Positions 17,611 through 26,490 of a DNA stretch of 61,004 nt are shown here, piece by piece. Origin of the DNA: a gamma proteobacterium symbiont of Taylorina sp. (GTDB lineage: Bacteria > Pseudomonadota > Gammaproteobacteria > GRL18); NCBI GenBank assembly GCA_025655455.1, contig JAHXIV010000011.1, positions 24,259-85,262 of the forward strand. The letters are read 5' to 3'. The notes beneath the pieces are model-generated. The model searched no databases. It worked only from the letters and a program-made list of their open reading frames with translations, and was not told where the DNA came from. The position numbers were made by a program, and so were the translations under genes. Position 1 is the first letter of the stretch. Each line of letters begins with the position of its first letter.

Positions 17611-17715
17611 CACTTCGTGCTGTATAACATAAAAAGTTAATATTTTTTTGACAAAAAAAAACTCTTTTCAAATTAAAGATTAACTTTATTAACCTAGCGC
17701 AACCCTAGGAAATTA

Positions 17716-17729
17716 TTGATCTTTATCAA
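17716..17729. promoter_or_regulatory. FNR/Anr box 1 upstream of ccoN
   Basis: TTGAT-CTTT-ATCAA is a perfect match to the FNR/Anr consensus TTGAT-N4-ATCAA. If used as a class II site (centre at -41.5) it would give a start near 17764, with GATACT at 17751-17756 as a plausible -10. FNR-type control fits a high-affinity cbb3 oxidase. Confidence 0.8.
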
Positions 17730-17796
17730 TCAAATATATTAGAAAACGTTGATACTTGCACCAAAAAAAGGCAAAATACTCTGCAACATGCTCCCC

Positions 17797-17810
17797 TTGA
17801 TTCAGATCAA
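17797..17810. promoter_or_regulatory. FNR/Anr box 2 upstream of ccoN
   Basis: TTGAT-TCAG-ATCAA is a second perfect FNR/Anr consensus match, 81 nt downstream of box 1 and ~90 nt before the ccoN start. It could drive a second promoter starting near 17845 or act with box 1, or block it when bound. The rest of the 17592-17898 gap is AT-rich, with an isolated TTGACA at 17648-17653. Confidence 0.8.
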
Positions 17811-17898
17811 AGGTTTTTAGTCAAATGAGAACCTGAATTTTTGTTCTGGTGGAACTGTCAACTTTTTATTAAATTTATAAACGATTGTGGAGAAAACT

Positions 17899-19335
17899 AT
17901 GGAAGAAGCTGCAGCGGAGCAGAAGTATAACTTCGACGTTGTTCGCTGGTTTGCCGTAATGACTGCCGTCTACTTAGTTGTAGGTGCGTTGGTTGGGGTA
18001 TATATTGCCTCAGAATTGGCTTGGCCGGTACTCAACTTTGATTCGCCTTATTTATCATTCGGGCGCTTAAGACCCTTACACACCAATGCAGTGATTTTTG
18101 CTTATGGTGGCTGTATTCTGATGGCAACAGCCTTCTATACTGTACAGCGTACCTGTGCTGTAAGACTCTGGAGTGACAAAATGGCATGGTTCACCTTTAT
18201 TGGCTGGAACCTTATTATTGTCTCTGCGGTTATCACACTTCCACTGGGTATTACTCAGTCTAAAGAGTATGCTGAACTGGAATGGCCAATTGATCTGGGC
18301 ATTGCCGTAGTTTGGTTATCCTTTATGTTTAACTTCCTGATGACGATTGCAACCCGTAAGACTTCACATATATATGTGTCTAACTGGTTCTTCATGGGTA
18401 TGATGATTATGATCACCATTCTTCATGTCGTTAACAGTGCTGCTATCCCTGTGGGTTTATTCAAGTCTTATTCTGCTTACTCAGGTGTTCAGGATGCCAT
18501 GATTCAATGGTGGTGGGGACATAATGCAGTGGGTTTCTATCTGACAGCTGGTTTCCTGGGTATTATGTACTACTTCGTTCCCAAGCAGGCTAATCGTCCT
18601 GTTTTCTCTTATCGTTTATCAGTGATTCACTTCTGGGCTTTGATGTTTGGTTATGTATGGTTAGGTGCTCATCACCTGCAATATACAGCACTTCCAGACT
18701 GGACAGGTTCCTTGGGTGCAGCAGTATCAATCGCCATGATCATTCCTTCATGGGGTGGTGCAGTTAACGGTATGATGACTCTATCCGGTGCCTGGGATAA
18801 ATTACGTAATGACTATGTATTACGTTTCTTGATTATGTCTTTAGCATTCTATGCAATGTCTACTTTTGAAGGTCCAATTATGTCAATCAAGACAGTGAAT
18901 GCTCTGTCTCATTATACTGACTGGACAATTGGTCATGTACACTCTGGTGCTCTAGGCTGGGTTGCTATGGTTGGCATTGGCGCACTGTATCACATGATGC
19001 CAAAAATCTTCCACACACCGATGTATTCTCAGGCATTAATCAATGCACACTTCTGGACTGCAACCATTGGTACAGTCATCTATGTAGTGGCTATGTGGGT
19101 ATCTGGAATCATGCAGGGTCTGATGTGGCGTGCCTATGATGACTATGGAACATTGGCTTATACCTTCGCAGAAAGTGTGGAAGCCATGCATCCGTATTAC
19201 GCAATGCGTGCAATCGGTGGTGGTATCTTCCTGTTTGGTGCGATACTTATGCTGTTTAACATCATTATGACAGTTCTGAAAGCAAAAAGTCAGGGCTCAA
19301 TTAAGGCGGCACAATCTGCTGCTGTAACGGCTTAA
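17899..19335 (+). CDS. ccoN: cbb3-type cytochrome c oxidase subunit I
   Basis: Catalytic subunit of the cbb3 oxidase: it carries low-spin haem b and the haem b3-CuB oxygen site in the inner membrane and reduces O2 at high affinity. About 12 membrane helices. Histidine motifs are [15 protein letters not shown] (haem b), [18 protein letters not shown] with the CuB histidine and the tyrosine that cross-links, GAHHLQYT, and [13 protein letters not shown] 17899 is chosen because GGAG 6 nt upstream is a proper ribosome binding site; GTG 17887 would overlap that site. Length 478 residues is normal. First gene of ccoNOQP; preceded by two FNR boxes. Confidence 0.97.
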   Translation: MEEAAAEQKYNFDVVRWFAVMTAVYLVVGALVGVYIASELAWPVLNFDSPYLSFGRLRPLHTNAVIFAYGGCILMATAFYTVQRTCAVRLWSDKMAWFTFIGWNLIIVSAVITLPLGITQSKEYAELEWPIDLGIAVVWLSFMFNFLMTIATRKTSHIYVSNWFFMGMMIMITILHVVNSAAIPVGLFKSYSAYSGVQDAMIQWWWGHNAVGFYLTAGFLGIMYYFVPKQANRPVFSYRLSVIHFWALMFGYVWLGAHHLQYTALPDWTGSLGAAVSIAMIIPSWGGAVNGMMTLSGAWDKLRNDYVLRFLIMSLAFYAMSTFEGPIMSIKTVNALSHYTDWTIGHVHSGALGWVAMVGIGALYHMMPKIFHTPMYSQALINAHFWTATIGTVIYVVAMWVSGIMQGLMWRAYDDYGTLAYTFAESVEAMHPYYAMRAIGGGIFLFGAILMLFNIIMTVLKAKSQGSIKAAQSAAVTA

Positions 19336-19348
19336 GGAGGAGTTCATT

Positions 19349-20056
19349 ATGTCGGAAAATACACAACCAACAGGTTTGCAGGACAGAGCGGAACGTAATG
19401 TCTGGTTATTTGCATTCCTTACCTTCTTAACGGTTTCTGTTGCAGGACTCGTTGAAATTGTGCCTTTGTTCTATCTCGATAGTGCAATGCCTGCTAAAAA
19501 CATTCCAGGTGTTGTCTGGGATAGAGGTGACAAGGCTCTGGCTGACTGGAAAGAAGGTGACGGGGTTCGTCCTCTTAAGCCGCTTGAACTAGCCGGTCGT
19601 GATATCTATCAGCGTGAAGGCTGTTATTTGTGTCATTCACAAATGATTCGTCCTTTCCGTGATGAGAAAGAGCGTTATGGTCACTATTCACTGGCTTCCG
19701 AGTCAATGTATGATCACCCATTCCAGTGGGGTTCTAAACGTACTGGACCTGATATTGCCCGTTTAGGTGGAAAATATTCAGATGAGTGGCATATTGCCCA
19801 TTTAATCGCGCCACGTTCAGTGGTACCTGAGTCTGTTATGCCGAATTACCCATGGTTTATGGAAAATACGGTTGATGGTGAAGAGATTAAAGCACATATG
19901 CGTGGTTTAAGAATCGTGGGTGTTCCCTATACTGATGCTGATATTGAAACTGCTTCTGAAATTACAGGTAAAACTGAAATGGATGCGATGGTGGCATATC
20001 TGCAGGTATTAGGAACAATGGTTAAATTCCAGGAAGGAGTGACTTACCGTGAGTAA
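19349..20056 (+). CDS. ccoO: cbb3 oxidase subunit II, monohaem cytochrome c
   Basis: Membrane-anchored cytochrome c that passes electrons from CcoP to CcoN. The 235-residue protein has one N-terminal helix ([19 protein letters not shown]), the haem site CYLCH followed by [18 protein letters not shown] (CcoO signature), and [11 protein letters not shown] with the distal methionine. [18 protein letters not shown] is also typical. A strong AAGGAGG site precedes the ATG. It follows ccoN by 13 nt and overlaps ccoQ by 8 nt. Confidence 0.97.
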   Translation: MSENTQPTGLQDRAERNVWLFAFLTFLTVSVAGLVEIVPLFYLDSAMPAKNIPGVVWDRGDKALADWKEGDGVRPLKPLELAGRDIYQREGCYLCHSQMIRPFRDEKERYGHYSLASESMYDHPFQWGSKRTGPDIARLGGKYSDEWHIAHLIAPRSVVPESVMPNYPWFMENTVDGEEIKAHMRGLRIVGVPYTDADIETASEITGKTEMDAMVAYLQVLGTMVKFQEGVTYRE

Positions 20057-20276
20057 TGATTCATCGACTACGATGAGTGATTCAACAGGGTATTTCTATA
20101 CTGACTGGAGTGCAATGACTTCACACGACTGGGCAGGTTTAATCATTACGGTGGTTACTTTTGTCCTTATGGTTATTGCTTACTTCTACGTTTTTCGTCC
20201 AAAAAATAAAGATGAATTAGAAGCACATAAATATATGCTGCTGGATGATGAACCCACAAATACGGAGAAAAAATAA
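20049..20276 (+). CDS. ccoQ: cbb3 oxidase small subunit CcoQ
   Basis: Small single-helix subunit that stabilises the cbb3 complex. The 75-residue protein has a membrane segment around residues 30-48 ([19 protein letters not shown]) followed by [19 protein letters not shown], a recognisable CcoQ tail. GTG 20049 is chosen because AAGGAG lies 9 nt upstream. It overlaps ccoO by 8 nt and its TAA overlaps the ccoP ATG by one base, indicating tight translational coupling. Confidence 0.9.
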   Translation: MSNDSSTTMSDSTGYFYTDWSAMTSHDWAGLIITVVTFVLMVIAYFYVFRPKNKDELEAHKYMLLDDEPTNTEKK

Positions 20277-21178
20277 TGTCGGAAAATAATCCTTTTCCAG
20301 ATGAAGGTAATACTGGACATATTTGGGACGATAATCTGAGAGAATTGGCTAACCCGCCACCAAACTGGTGGATGATGGCCTGGTATGCCAGTGTTGCATT
20401 TGTTATTGGTTATACTGTTATTTACCCAGCTATTCCAATGTTTGATAGTTATAACAAAGCTGAAGTAGTTGAAGGCGGCGTAATCACTGGTGGTATCACT
20501 AAGGGTATGACTGGTTGGACAGCAATTAAAGAGTTTGAGGCTGACTGGGCTGAGGTTGAAGCGGTTCGTAAGCCTTATGAAGACAAGATTGCAGCCATGT
20601 CGGCCAAGGATATTCTTGCTGATGCTGATTTATCTACTTATGTAGAACATTCAGGCAAGGTACTTTTTGGTGATAACTGTGCAGCCTGTCATGGTACTGG
20701 TGGTGCGGGTAACGTTGGTTATCCTGTACTGGCTGATGATGACTGGTTATATGGAGGCACTATTGAGCAGATTCAGGCAACAATTACCAGCGGTAAGAAA
20801 GGTATGATGACAGCTCATGCTGCGACTTTATCAGCAGATGAAATCGATACACTGGCAAACTATGTGGTTGGTTTGAGTGAAGGTAAGAGTGATGAGAAAG
20901 GTAAGGCCTTATTCCAATCCAAAGCTTGTTTCGCCTGTCATGGTATGGATGCAAAAGGTATGGCTGCTCTGGGCTCTGCTAATCTGACTGATGGTATCTG
21001 GCGTTTTGATGAAGCAGATAAGTTAGCCAGCGCCAAGCGTACCATTACCCATGGTGTGAATCATCCTGGTGATGCACAAACCAGGATGGCTGAAATGCCT
21101 TCCTTTAAAGATAAACTGTCTGAAGCTGATATTAAGAAGATGGCTGTTTATGTTTATAAGTTTGGTGGTGGAAAATAA
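20276..21178 (+). CDS. ccoP: cbb3 oxidase subunit III, dihaem cytochrome c
   Basis: Dihaem cytochrome c that takes electrons from soluble cytochromes and feeds CcoO. The 300-residue protein starts with the CcoP N-terminal domain (GHIWDDNLRELANPPPNWW), one membrane helix, and two haem domains with CAACH (~residue 140) and CFACH (~residue 220). Distal methionine candidates are in MMTAHA and AEMPSF. It is the last gene of the tight ccoNOQP unit. A short gap then leads to a 38-residue membrane peptide and a terminator. Confidence 0.97.
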   Translation: MSENNPFPDEGNTGHIWDDNLRELANPPPNWWMMAWYASVAFVIGYTVIYPAIPMFDSYNKAEVVEGGVITGGITKGMTGWTAIKEFEADWAEVEAVRKPYEDKIAAMSAKDILADADLSTYVEHSGKVLFGDNCAACHGTGGAGNVGYPVLADDDWLYGGTIEQIQATITSGKKGMMTAHAATLSADEIDTLANYVVGLSEGKSDEKGKALFQSKACFACHGMDAKGMAALGSANLTDGIWRFDEADKLASAKRTITHGVNHPGDAQTRMAEMPSFKDKLSEADIKKMAVYVYKFGGGK

Positions 21179-21267
21179 ATCTTATATGCCCCGTTAAAAT
21201 AATGATGTAGGTGTTAATTTAATGGGGTGATATGTGGTTTTTATTATAATATTAAGGAGTACTCAAA

Positions 21268-21384
21268 ATGAATGATGCAGTATTTTGGGGATCAATCGTT
21301 TCAGTTGGTATTTGTATTGTAATTTTTGGTTATCTTATTGCTATGGGTATAAAAAAAATTAATACCGATCACAGCGAAGATTAA
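21268..21384 (+). CDS. 38-residue single-helix membrane peptide, CcoM-like
   Basis: A short open frame: ATG with AAGGAG 8 nt upstream, ending TAA at 21382. The peptide has a short N-terminus (MNDAVFWG), one hydrophobic helix (SIVSVGICIVIFGYLIAMGI) and a charged tail (KKINTDHSED). It lies between ccoP and a strong intrinsic terminator, so it is the likely fifth gene of ccoNOQP. Size, topology and place resemble CcoM, the small extra subunit of Pseudomonas stutzeri cbb3, but sequence identity was not checked. It is below common gene-calling lengths. Confidence 0.65.
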   Translation: MNDAVFWGSIVSVGICIVIFGYLIAMGIKKINTDHSED

Positions 21385-21404
21385 AATTACTATTTGATGT
21401 AATG

Positions 21405-21433
21405 AAAAGAGAGAGTTTTAACTCTCTTTTTTT
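21405..21433 (+). terminator. Rho-independent terminator after the cco structural genes
   Basis: AGAGAG (21410-21415), loop TTTTAA, CTCTCT (21422-21427), extended by A/T pairs and followed by a run of seven T. It ends ccoNOQP plus the 38-residue peptide gene and separates them from ccoG. Confidence 0.85.
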
Positions 21434-21470
21434 ATTTGTGGTCTATTAAAAATTATGTAACATAAGTTAC

Positions 21471-21497
21471 TTAACAATTGCTGATATAGCATATAAT
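21471..21497 (+). promoter_or_regulatory. Possible promoter of ccoG
   Basis: TTAACA (21471-21476) and a perfect TATAAT (21492-21497) precede ccoG by ~45 nt. The 15-nt spacing is short, so this is only a candidate. No FNR box was found here, so assembly genes may be expressed independently of oxygen. Confidence 0.4.
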
Positions 21498-21542
21498 ATG
21501 TAGTGTTGGGATTAGAATAAAACGAAGCGGGAAGAAGTCACT

Positions 21543-22973
21543 ATGGCCGAACAAAAAAATCAATACGAAGCACTGCAAGATCTTTATGATGAGGCTCATG
21601 AGCATACAATTAATGTAGGTGATGTTAAAATTCATGCCAAGCGTATGGGCGGCAGGTTTCGTAATTTAAAGTGGCTGGCTAATCTGACCTGGATTGTTTT
21701 CTTTATTGGCCCTTATTTGAGACTGGGTGATCGTCAGGCTGTTTTATTTGATATCCCTAATCGACAATTTCATATTTTCAATATTACCTTGTTGCCACAG
21801 GATCTGTGGATGCTTTCCTTTGTTCTTTTGTTCTTTGCTATTTTATTAGCCGTTGTCACAGCTCTGGCAGGTCGTGTCTGGTGTGGCTATTTCTGTTTTC
21901 AAACCGTATGGACGGATGCTTTTACCTGGATAGAAGATAAGCTGGAAGGAACACCGGCTAAACGGAGAAAATTAGAAAAATCTCCATGGAATATGGCAAA
22001 AACCATGGTTAGAGCAAAAAAATATAGCCTCTGGATTCTTATTTCACTTTTAACTGGTGTTAGTTTTATTGCCTGGTTTACCGATGCTTATGACTTGTGG
22101 GTTGATTTGTTCACAATGAATGCATCATCAACAGCCTATACTACCCTCGCATTGTTTATTCCCGGCACGTTCTTTCTGGCTGGAATTTTACGTGAACAAA
22201 CTTGTTTCTGGTTATGCCCCTATGCCCGAATTCAGGCGGTGATGGTGGATGATACTTCTATTGTGCCCAGTTATGATGTATCAAGAGGTGAAAAACGTGG
22301 GCGTCTGGTTAAAGGTAAGCCAGCTTCAGATGATCAGGGTGATTGTGTTGACTGCAACCAATGTGTTGCCGTTTGCCCGACGGGTGTTGATATTCGTGGT
22401 GGACAGCAGGAAGGTTGTATTATGTGCGGCCTGTGTATTGATGCCTGTGACGCGGTCATGGAAAAAATTAATAAACCTAAAGGCCTGATTAAATATGCTT
22501 CATGGGATGGCATTATGGGCAAGAAAGAGCTGCCGATATTAAAGCGCCCAAGAGTCTGGGTTTATACAGCGATATTATTAGCTTCAATTATTGGCGTTGT
22601 GGTCGGACTCAGCGGAATGGAGTCACTGGAACTTAAGGTGCTGCATGCTCGACAGCCTCTGTTTGTGGTGCAAAGTGATGGTACGATACAAAATAGATAT
22701 ACATTGAAAGTGCTCAATAAACAGCATAAGGATATGAAGGTAAAAATATCCGTTAATGATGAAGCTTATAAAGGCTTAATTATGCTTGGTGCGGAAAAAG
22801 AAATTGTCGCCGCCCATGGTACTGTGACAGCAGTGACTGTTTTTGTTAAAGTGCCGAGAAAAAATCTGACAGAAAAATCACAGGATATCACCTTTACTAT
22901 TAAGGCTAAGGATGAGCAGGGTACTGAGTATAAAAGTGATAGAGTGAGTATGTTTATCGGGCCGAATAGGTAG
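21543..22973 (+). CDS. ccoG: cbb3 oxidase assembly protein CcoG
   Basis: Membrane protein with two [4Fe-4S] motifs that supports cbb3 assembly, probably as a cupric reductase supplying Cu(I). The 476-residue protein has several N-terminal helices with WCGYFCFQTVWTDAF and CWLCPYARIQ. Two ferredoxin-like clusters follow (CVDCNQCVAVCPTGVDIRGG, then GCIMCGLCIDACDAVM, around residues 260-305), then a further helix, and a C-terminal Ig-like domain. It starts after a separate terminator and promoter region, ahead of ccoH-I-S. Confidence 0.96.
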   Translation: MAEQKNQYEALQDLYDEAHEHTINVGDVKIHAKRMGGRFRNLKWLANLTWIVFFIGPYLRLGDRQAVLFDIPNRQFHIFNITLLPQDLWMLSFVLLFFAILLAVVTALAGRVWCGYFCFQTVWTDAFTWIEDKLEGTPAKRRKLEKSPWNMAKTMVRAKKYSLWILISLLTGVSFIAWFTDAYDLWVDLFTMNASSTAYTTLALFIPGTFFLAGILREQTCFWLCPYARIQAVMVDDTSIVPSYDVSRGEKRGRLVKGKPASDDQGDCVDCNQCVAVCPTGVDIRGGQQEGCIMCGLCIDACDAVMEKINKPKGLIKYASWDGIMGKKELPILKRPRVWVYTAILLASIIGVVVGLSGMESLELKVLHARQPLFVVQSDGTIQNRYTLKVLNKQHKDMKVKISVNDEAYKGLIMLGAEKEIVAAHGTVTAVTVFVKVPRKNLTEKSQDITFTIKAKDEQGTEYKSDRVSMFIGPNR

Positions 22974-22980
22974 AAGAGAA

Positions 22981-23015
22981 GTCTAAAGTCTAAAGTCTAA
23001 AGTCTAAAGTCTAAA
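22981..23015. repeat. Five tandem copies of a 7-bp repeat
   Basis: GTCTAAA is repeated exactly five times without variation, 7 nt after the ccoG stop and 42 nt before the ccoH ATG. Perfect heptamer arrays can change length by slippage; this one is outside coding sequence and could change the ccoG-ccoH spacing. Confidence 0.95.
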
Positions 23016-23057
23016 GAAAGATCAAAAGATTAAATACTAATAATAAAGATTAAGAGA

Positions 23058-23558
23058 ATGAAAGCTGAAGAAAAACTACAACATTGGTATAAAAGTCCTT
23101 TATTGCTTATCTGGTTATTCCTGGTATTGATGGCTATGTCAGGTACTATTTATATGGTGATACAGGCTAATAGTGGTTTCTCAGGCTTGGTTGTTGAAGA
23201 TTTTTATGAAAGAGGTCAGGATTATGAAGAAAATATTCATAAGAAATTAGAAAATAGTGCTAGATGGAGACCTGAATTTAAAATTAAAGAAATTAATTTA
23301 AATCAGGAAACTATTATTGAATTTAATCTCAGTGATAAACAAGGTAGGCCTGCCGTTGTTGAAAAATTAACATTATTTGCCTATCGACCATCTAATGCAA
23401 AAGAAGACTTCTCTGTCCCTATGACAATACTCAAAGATGGAAAAACCTATCAGGCTCCAATAACCTTTTCAAACAAGGGAAAATGGGATTTACTGGCCAG
23501 TGCAATTATTGATGGAATAGAAGTTAATTATGCCAAAAGTATTTTTGTTAAAGATTGA
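23058..23558 (+). CDS. ccoH: cbb3 oxidase assembly protein CcoH (FixH)
   Basis: FixH-family assembly factor. The 166-residue protein has one N-terminal helix (LLLIWLFLVLMAMSGTIYMV) and the conserved VVEDFYERGQDYEENI just after it, then a periplasmic beta-rich domain. CcoH binds the assembling cbb3 complex and is linked to copper delivery with CcoI. Its stop overlaps the ccoI start by 4 nt, so they are translationally coupled. A heptamer repeat lies in its upstream region. Confidence 0.9.
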   Translation: MKAEEKLQHWYKSPLLLIWLFLVLMAMSGTIYMVIQANSGFSGLVVEDFYERGQDYEENIHKKLENSARWRPEFKIKEINLNQETIIEFNLSDKQGRPAVVEKLTLFAYRPSNAKEDFSVPMTILKDGKTYQAPITFSNKGKWDLLASAIIDGIEVNYAKSIFVKD

Positions 23559-26137
23559 AGTTGGCTAATCATCCCCCCGAACACTGTGATCACTGTCACC
23601 TCCCTCTACCGGATGATGAAATAATCTCATCTACAATTAATGATAAAGAACTCTACTTTTGTTGTTATGGTTGTAAGGCTGTATGTGAAACAATTTATAG
23701 TTCAGGTATGGAGGGCTTTTATCAGCGCACTACAGAAGGTGAAACTTTACAGCCCCCACCGGAAATTGATTCTCAGTTAGAAGTCTATGATATTGATGAG
23801 GTACAGGCTGAGTTTGTTGATATTACACAAAATAAACGTGAAATTCACCTATTGGTAGAAGGTATTCATTGTGCAGCATGTGTTTGGTTAATTGAAAGGC
23901 AATTGGCGAATACCCACGGTGTAATTGAAGCCAATGTCAATCTGAGTGTTAAGAAACTACGTGTGAAGTGGGACAATAGTCAAATAAAACTGTCTAGTAT
24001 TCTACAAATTATGGGGCAAATCGGCTATGCTGCAGTGCCATTTGATCCAGAAGCGGCCGAAGGTCAGATAAAAAAACAAAATAGAGAATTATTGTTCCGT
24101 CTGAGTTTTGCCGGCTTTGCGGCAATGAACTTAATGTGGATTTCTATTGCACTTTATGCTGGTGCAGATGAAGGTGAATATAAAAAATTATTTTATTGGA
24201 TCAGCTTGGGTCTGGCGACACCGACGTTAGTCTATTCAGGGTATCCTTTTTTTCGTGGTGCTTTCACAGGTTTAATAAACCGGCATCTCACCATGGATTT
24301 GCCTATTGCCATTGGTGCAGGTATTACCTATTTGTATTCCTGCTATGCAGTAATTAGTGGTTCTGAGCAGGCTCATGTCTATTTTGATACAGTGGTTAAT
24401 TTTCTTTTTGTTATCCTGACTGGGCGCTATCTTGAAGCTATGTCAAAACGACTTGCAGTTCAGTCATCACAACGATTATTGGACTTACAGCCCAAGGTGG
24501 CAACCAGGATTATTGATGATGAACATAAAATAGTACCTATTAAGGCACTTAAAAAAGAAGATTTAGTGTTTGTCAAACCAGGTGAAAGGATGCCTGCAGA
24601 TGGTATCATTATCGAGGGTGAAAGTGTTGTAGATGAGTCTATGCTGACGGGAGAGTTTGTACCTGTGGCAAAATATAAAGGAGACAAAGTATCAGCAGGA
24701 ACAACTAATAAAGAAGGAGTAATGATTATTAGAGTCACTGAAACTTTGCAACATACAGCTCTTGGTAAAATTATTAACCTGGTAGATGAAGCACAATCAA
24801 CCAAGGCTCCTATACAATGTACAGCAGATAAAATTATCCCCTGGTTTGTTTCAATTACATTAATTTTAGCCACTATCACTTTTCTTTTCTGGATGAGAAC
24901 AGATTTTGAAATGGCTCTGATGGCCGCCACCTCAGTGCTGATTATTACCTGTCCCTGCGCTTTTGGTCTGGCAACGCCCATGGCAATTGCGGTGGCCACC
25001 GGCGTGGGTGCCAGAATGGGTGTATTGGTTAAACATGGTGCGGTATTAGAAATATTATCCTCAGTGCGTCATTTTGTGTTTGATAAAACTGGCACTTTAA
25101 CTCAGGGTAAAATGCTAGTGAGTACCTTATTCTATGTGCCCTTTCATATTGATAAAGAAATTGCTGATAAAAAAGATCAGCAGGAAGCTATACTTCAGAA
25201 GATTATGCCTGAGGATAATTTTTTAGAAAAACTGGATGAAAAACAACGGCAGTTGTTTAAGCTGGCCTGGTCTTTGGAAGGTCATTCTGAACATATGATA
25301 GGCAAGGCCATCGTAAATTTGGGTTTACAAGAGGGTTTAAATAATCAAAATCAATATGAATGTAAAAAAATAAAAATAGTTTCAGGCTCAGGACTCAGTG
25401 CTGTGGTGATGCTTAATAATAAGGAGCATCAGCTTGCTATCGGTTCATTATCATGGATAAACCAATTAGTGTATATTTCCTCTGTTCTTAATGAAGCAAT
25501 AACAAGAACCATGTTGAACTATCATCATACAGGCAGCAGTGTTATTTATGCTTACCTGGAAGGTGAAGGCATATTAGCTTTTGTAATAGAAGATAAATTA
25601 CGTGATAATGCAAAATATATTGTTAAACAGATGCACGAGCAAAACTTTCATTTATGTTTACTCAGTGGAGATAAGCAGGAAGTGGCAGATTATATGGCTG
25701 CTCAATTAGCCATAGAAGAAGTTATTGCAGAAGTATTGCCTGAGGAAAAAGATAAAATTATTCAGCAAAAACAAGCTGCAGGTGATTTAATTGCCATGGT
25801 AGGTGATGGGATTAATGATGCTCCAGCATTGGTTAGAGCAGATGTGGGCATAGCCATGGGCTCAGGTACAGATGTTTCTATAGATAGTGCTGATGTGATT
25901 TTAGTCAATGGTGAATTGGAAAAAATTCCACTGGCAGCGCGTCTATCACAGGCTACATTGGCAACAATAAAACAAAATATAACCATTTCAATCCTGTATA
26001 ATACGATTATGGTACCCTTGGCTATGGCTGCTATGATAACACCTCTGGTGGCTGCTATATCCATGCCACTGAGTTCTTTATTGGTGATTGCCAATGCAGC
26101 TCGATTGCGCTGGACTTTTAAAAATGAGATTAAATAG
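23555..26137 (+). CDS. ccoI: Copper-exporting P1B-type ATPase for cbb3 assembly, CcoI
   Basis: P-type ATPase that moves Cu(I) across the inner membrane for the CuB site of the oxidase. The 860-residue protein starts with a cysteine-rich N-terminal domain (CDHCHLPLP, then FCCYGC), then an HMA domain (GIHCAACVWLIERQL). The membrane CPC motif is in ITCPCAFGLATP, the phosphorylation site in FDKTGTLTQGK, and the hinge in MVGDGINDAPAL. TGES-like actuator motif reads LTGEF. Start TTG 23555 overlaps the ccoH stop. The nucleotide-binding domain has an insert of Lys/Glu-rich residues (~530-580) longer than usual. Confidence 0.95.
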   Translation: MKLANHPPEHCDHCHLPLPDDEIISSTINDKELYFCCYGCKAVCETIYSSGMEGFYQRTTEGETLQPPPEIDSQLEVYDIDEVQAEFVDITQNKREIHLLVEGIHCAACVWLIERQLANTHGVIEANVNLSVKKLRVKWDNSQIKLSSILQIMGQIGYAAVPFDPEAAEGQIKKQNRELLFRLSFAGFAAMNLMWISIALYAGADEGEYKKLFYWISLGLATPTLVYSGYPFFRGAFTGLINRHLTMDLPIAIGAGITYLYSCYAVISGSEQAHVYFDTVVNFLFVILTGRYLEAMSKRLAVQSSQRLLDLQPKVATRIIDDEHKIVPIKALKKEDLVFVKPGERMPADGIIIEGESVVDESMLTGEFVPVAKYKGDKVSAGTTNKEGVMIIRVTETLQHTALGKIINLVDEAQSTKAPIQCTADKIIPWFVSITLILATITFLFWMRTDFEMALMAATSVLIITCPCAFGLATPMAIAVATGVGARMGVLVKHGAVLEILSSVRHFVFDKTGTLTQGKMLVSTLFYVPFHIDKEIADKKDQQEAILQKIMPEDNFLEKLDEKQRQLFKLAWSLEGHSEHMIGKAIVNLGLQEGLNNQNQYECKKIKIVSGSGLSAVVMLNNKEHQLAIGSLSWINQLVYISSVLNEAITRTMLNYHHTGSSVIYAYLEGEGILAFVIEDKLRDNAKYIVKQMHEQNFHLCLLSGDKQEVADYMAAQLAIEEVIAEVLPEEKDKIIQQKQAAGDLIAMVGDGINDAPALVRADVGIAMGSGTDVSIDSADVILVNGELEKIPLAARLSQATLATIKQNITISILYNTIMVPLAMAAMITPLVAAISMPLSSLLVIANAARLRWTFKNEIK

Positions 26138-26145
26138 GTAATGTA

Positions 26146-26382
26146 ATGGATGTAATATATGGTTTAATTCCCAGTATGATTCTTATTGGTATTGTTCTGG
26201 TCATTATTTTATTCTGGGCGATAAAATCAGGACAGTTTGATGATTTTGAAGGAGATGCACAGCGCATCTTAATGGATGAAGATTTGAGTCCTAATACAAC
26301 TATCCCCGAGCCGTCAGCAATAAGTGAAAATTCGGCAGAAGAAAAAAATATGAAAAATACACAAGAAAAACAAGACAAATAA
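26146..26382 (+). CDS. ccoS: cbb3 oxidase maturation protein CcoS
   Basis: Small membrane protein needed to make active cbb3 oxidase. The 78-residue protein has one N-terminal helix (LIPSMILIGIVLVIILFWAI) followed by KSGQFDDFEGDAQRILMDED, the family signature; the remaining ~30 residues are a variable hydrophilic tail. It follows ccoI after 8 nt and closes the ccoG-H-I-S assembly unit. Confidence 0.92.
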   Translation: MDVIYGLIPSMILIGIVLVIILFWAIKSGQFDDFEGDAQRILMDEDLSPNTTIPEPSAISENSAEEKNMKNTQEKQDK

Positions 26383-26490
26383 AGTAATAGCGACTAGTAT
26401 TAGGTAACTTGTTTAGTTTCTTAATGAAAATATTGCATATAAGAGACTTATCCAGCTTAGGATAATAGACTGACTTAGGAGGATTTATTT

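Noticed and set aside
24460..24999. 179-codon frame antisense to ccoI
   Set aside because: Lies wholly inside a well-conserved P-type ATPase gene and its translation resembles no family.
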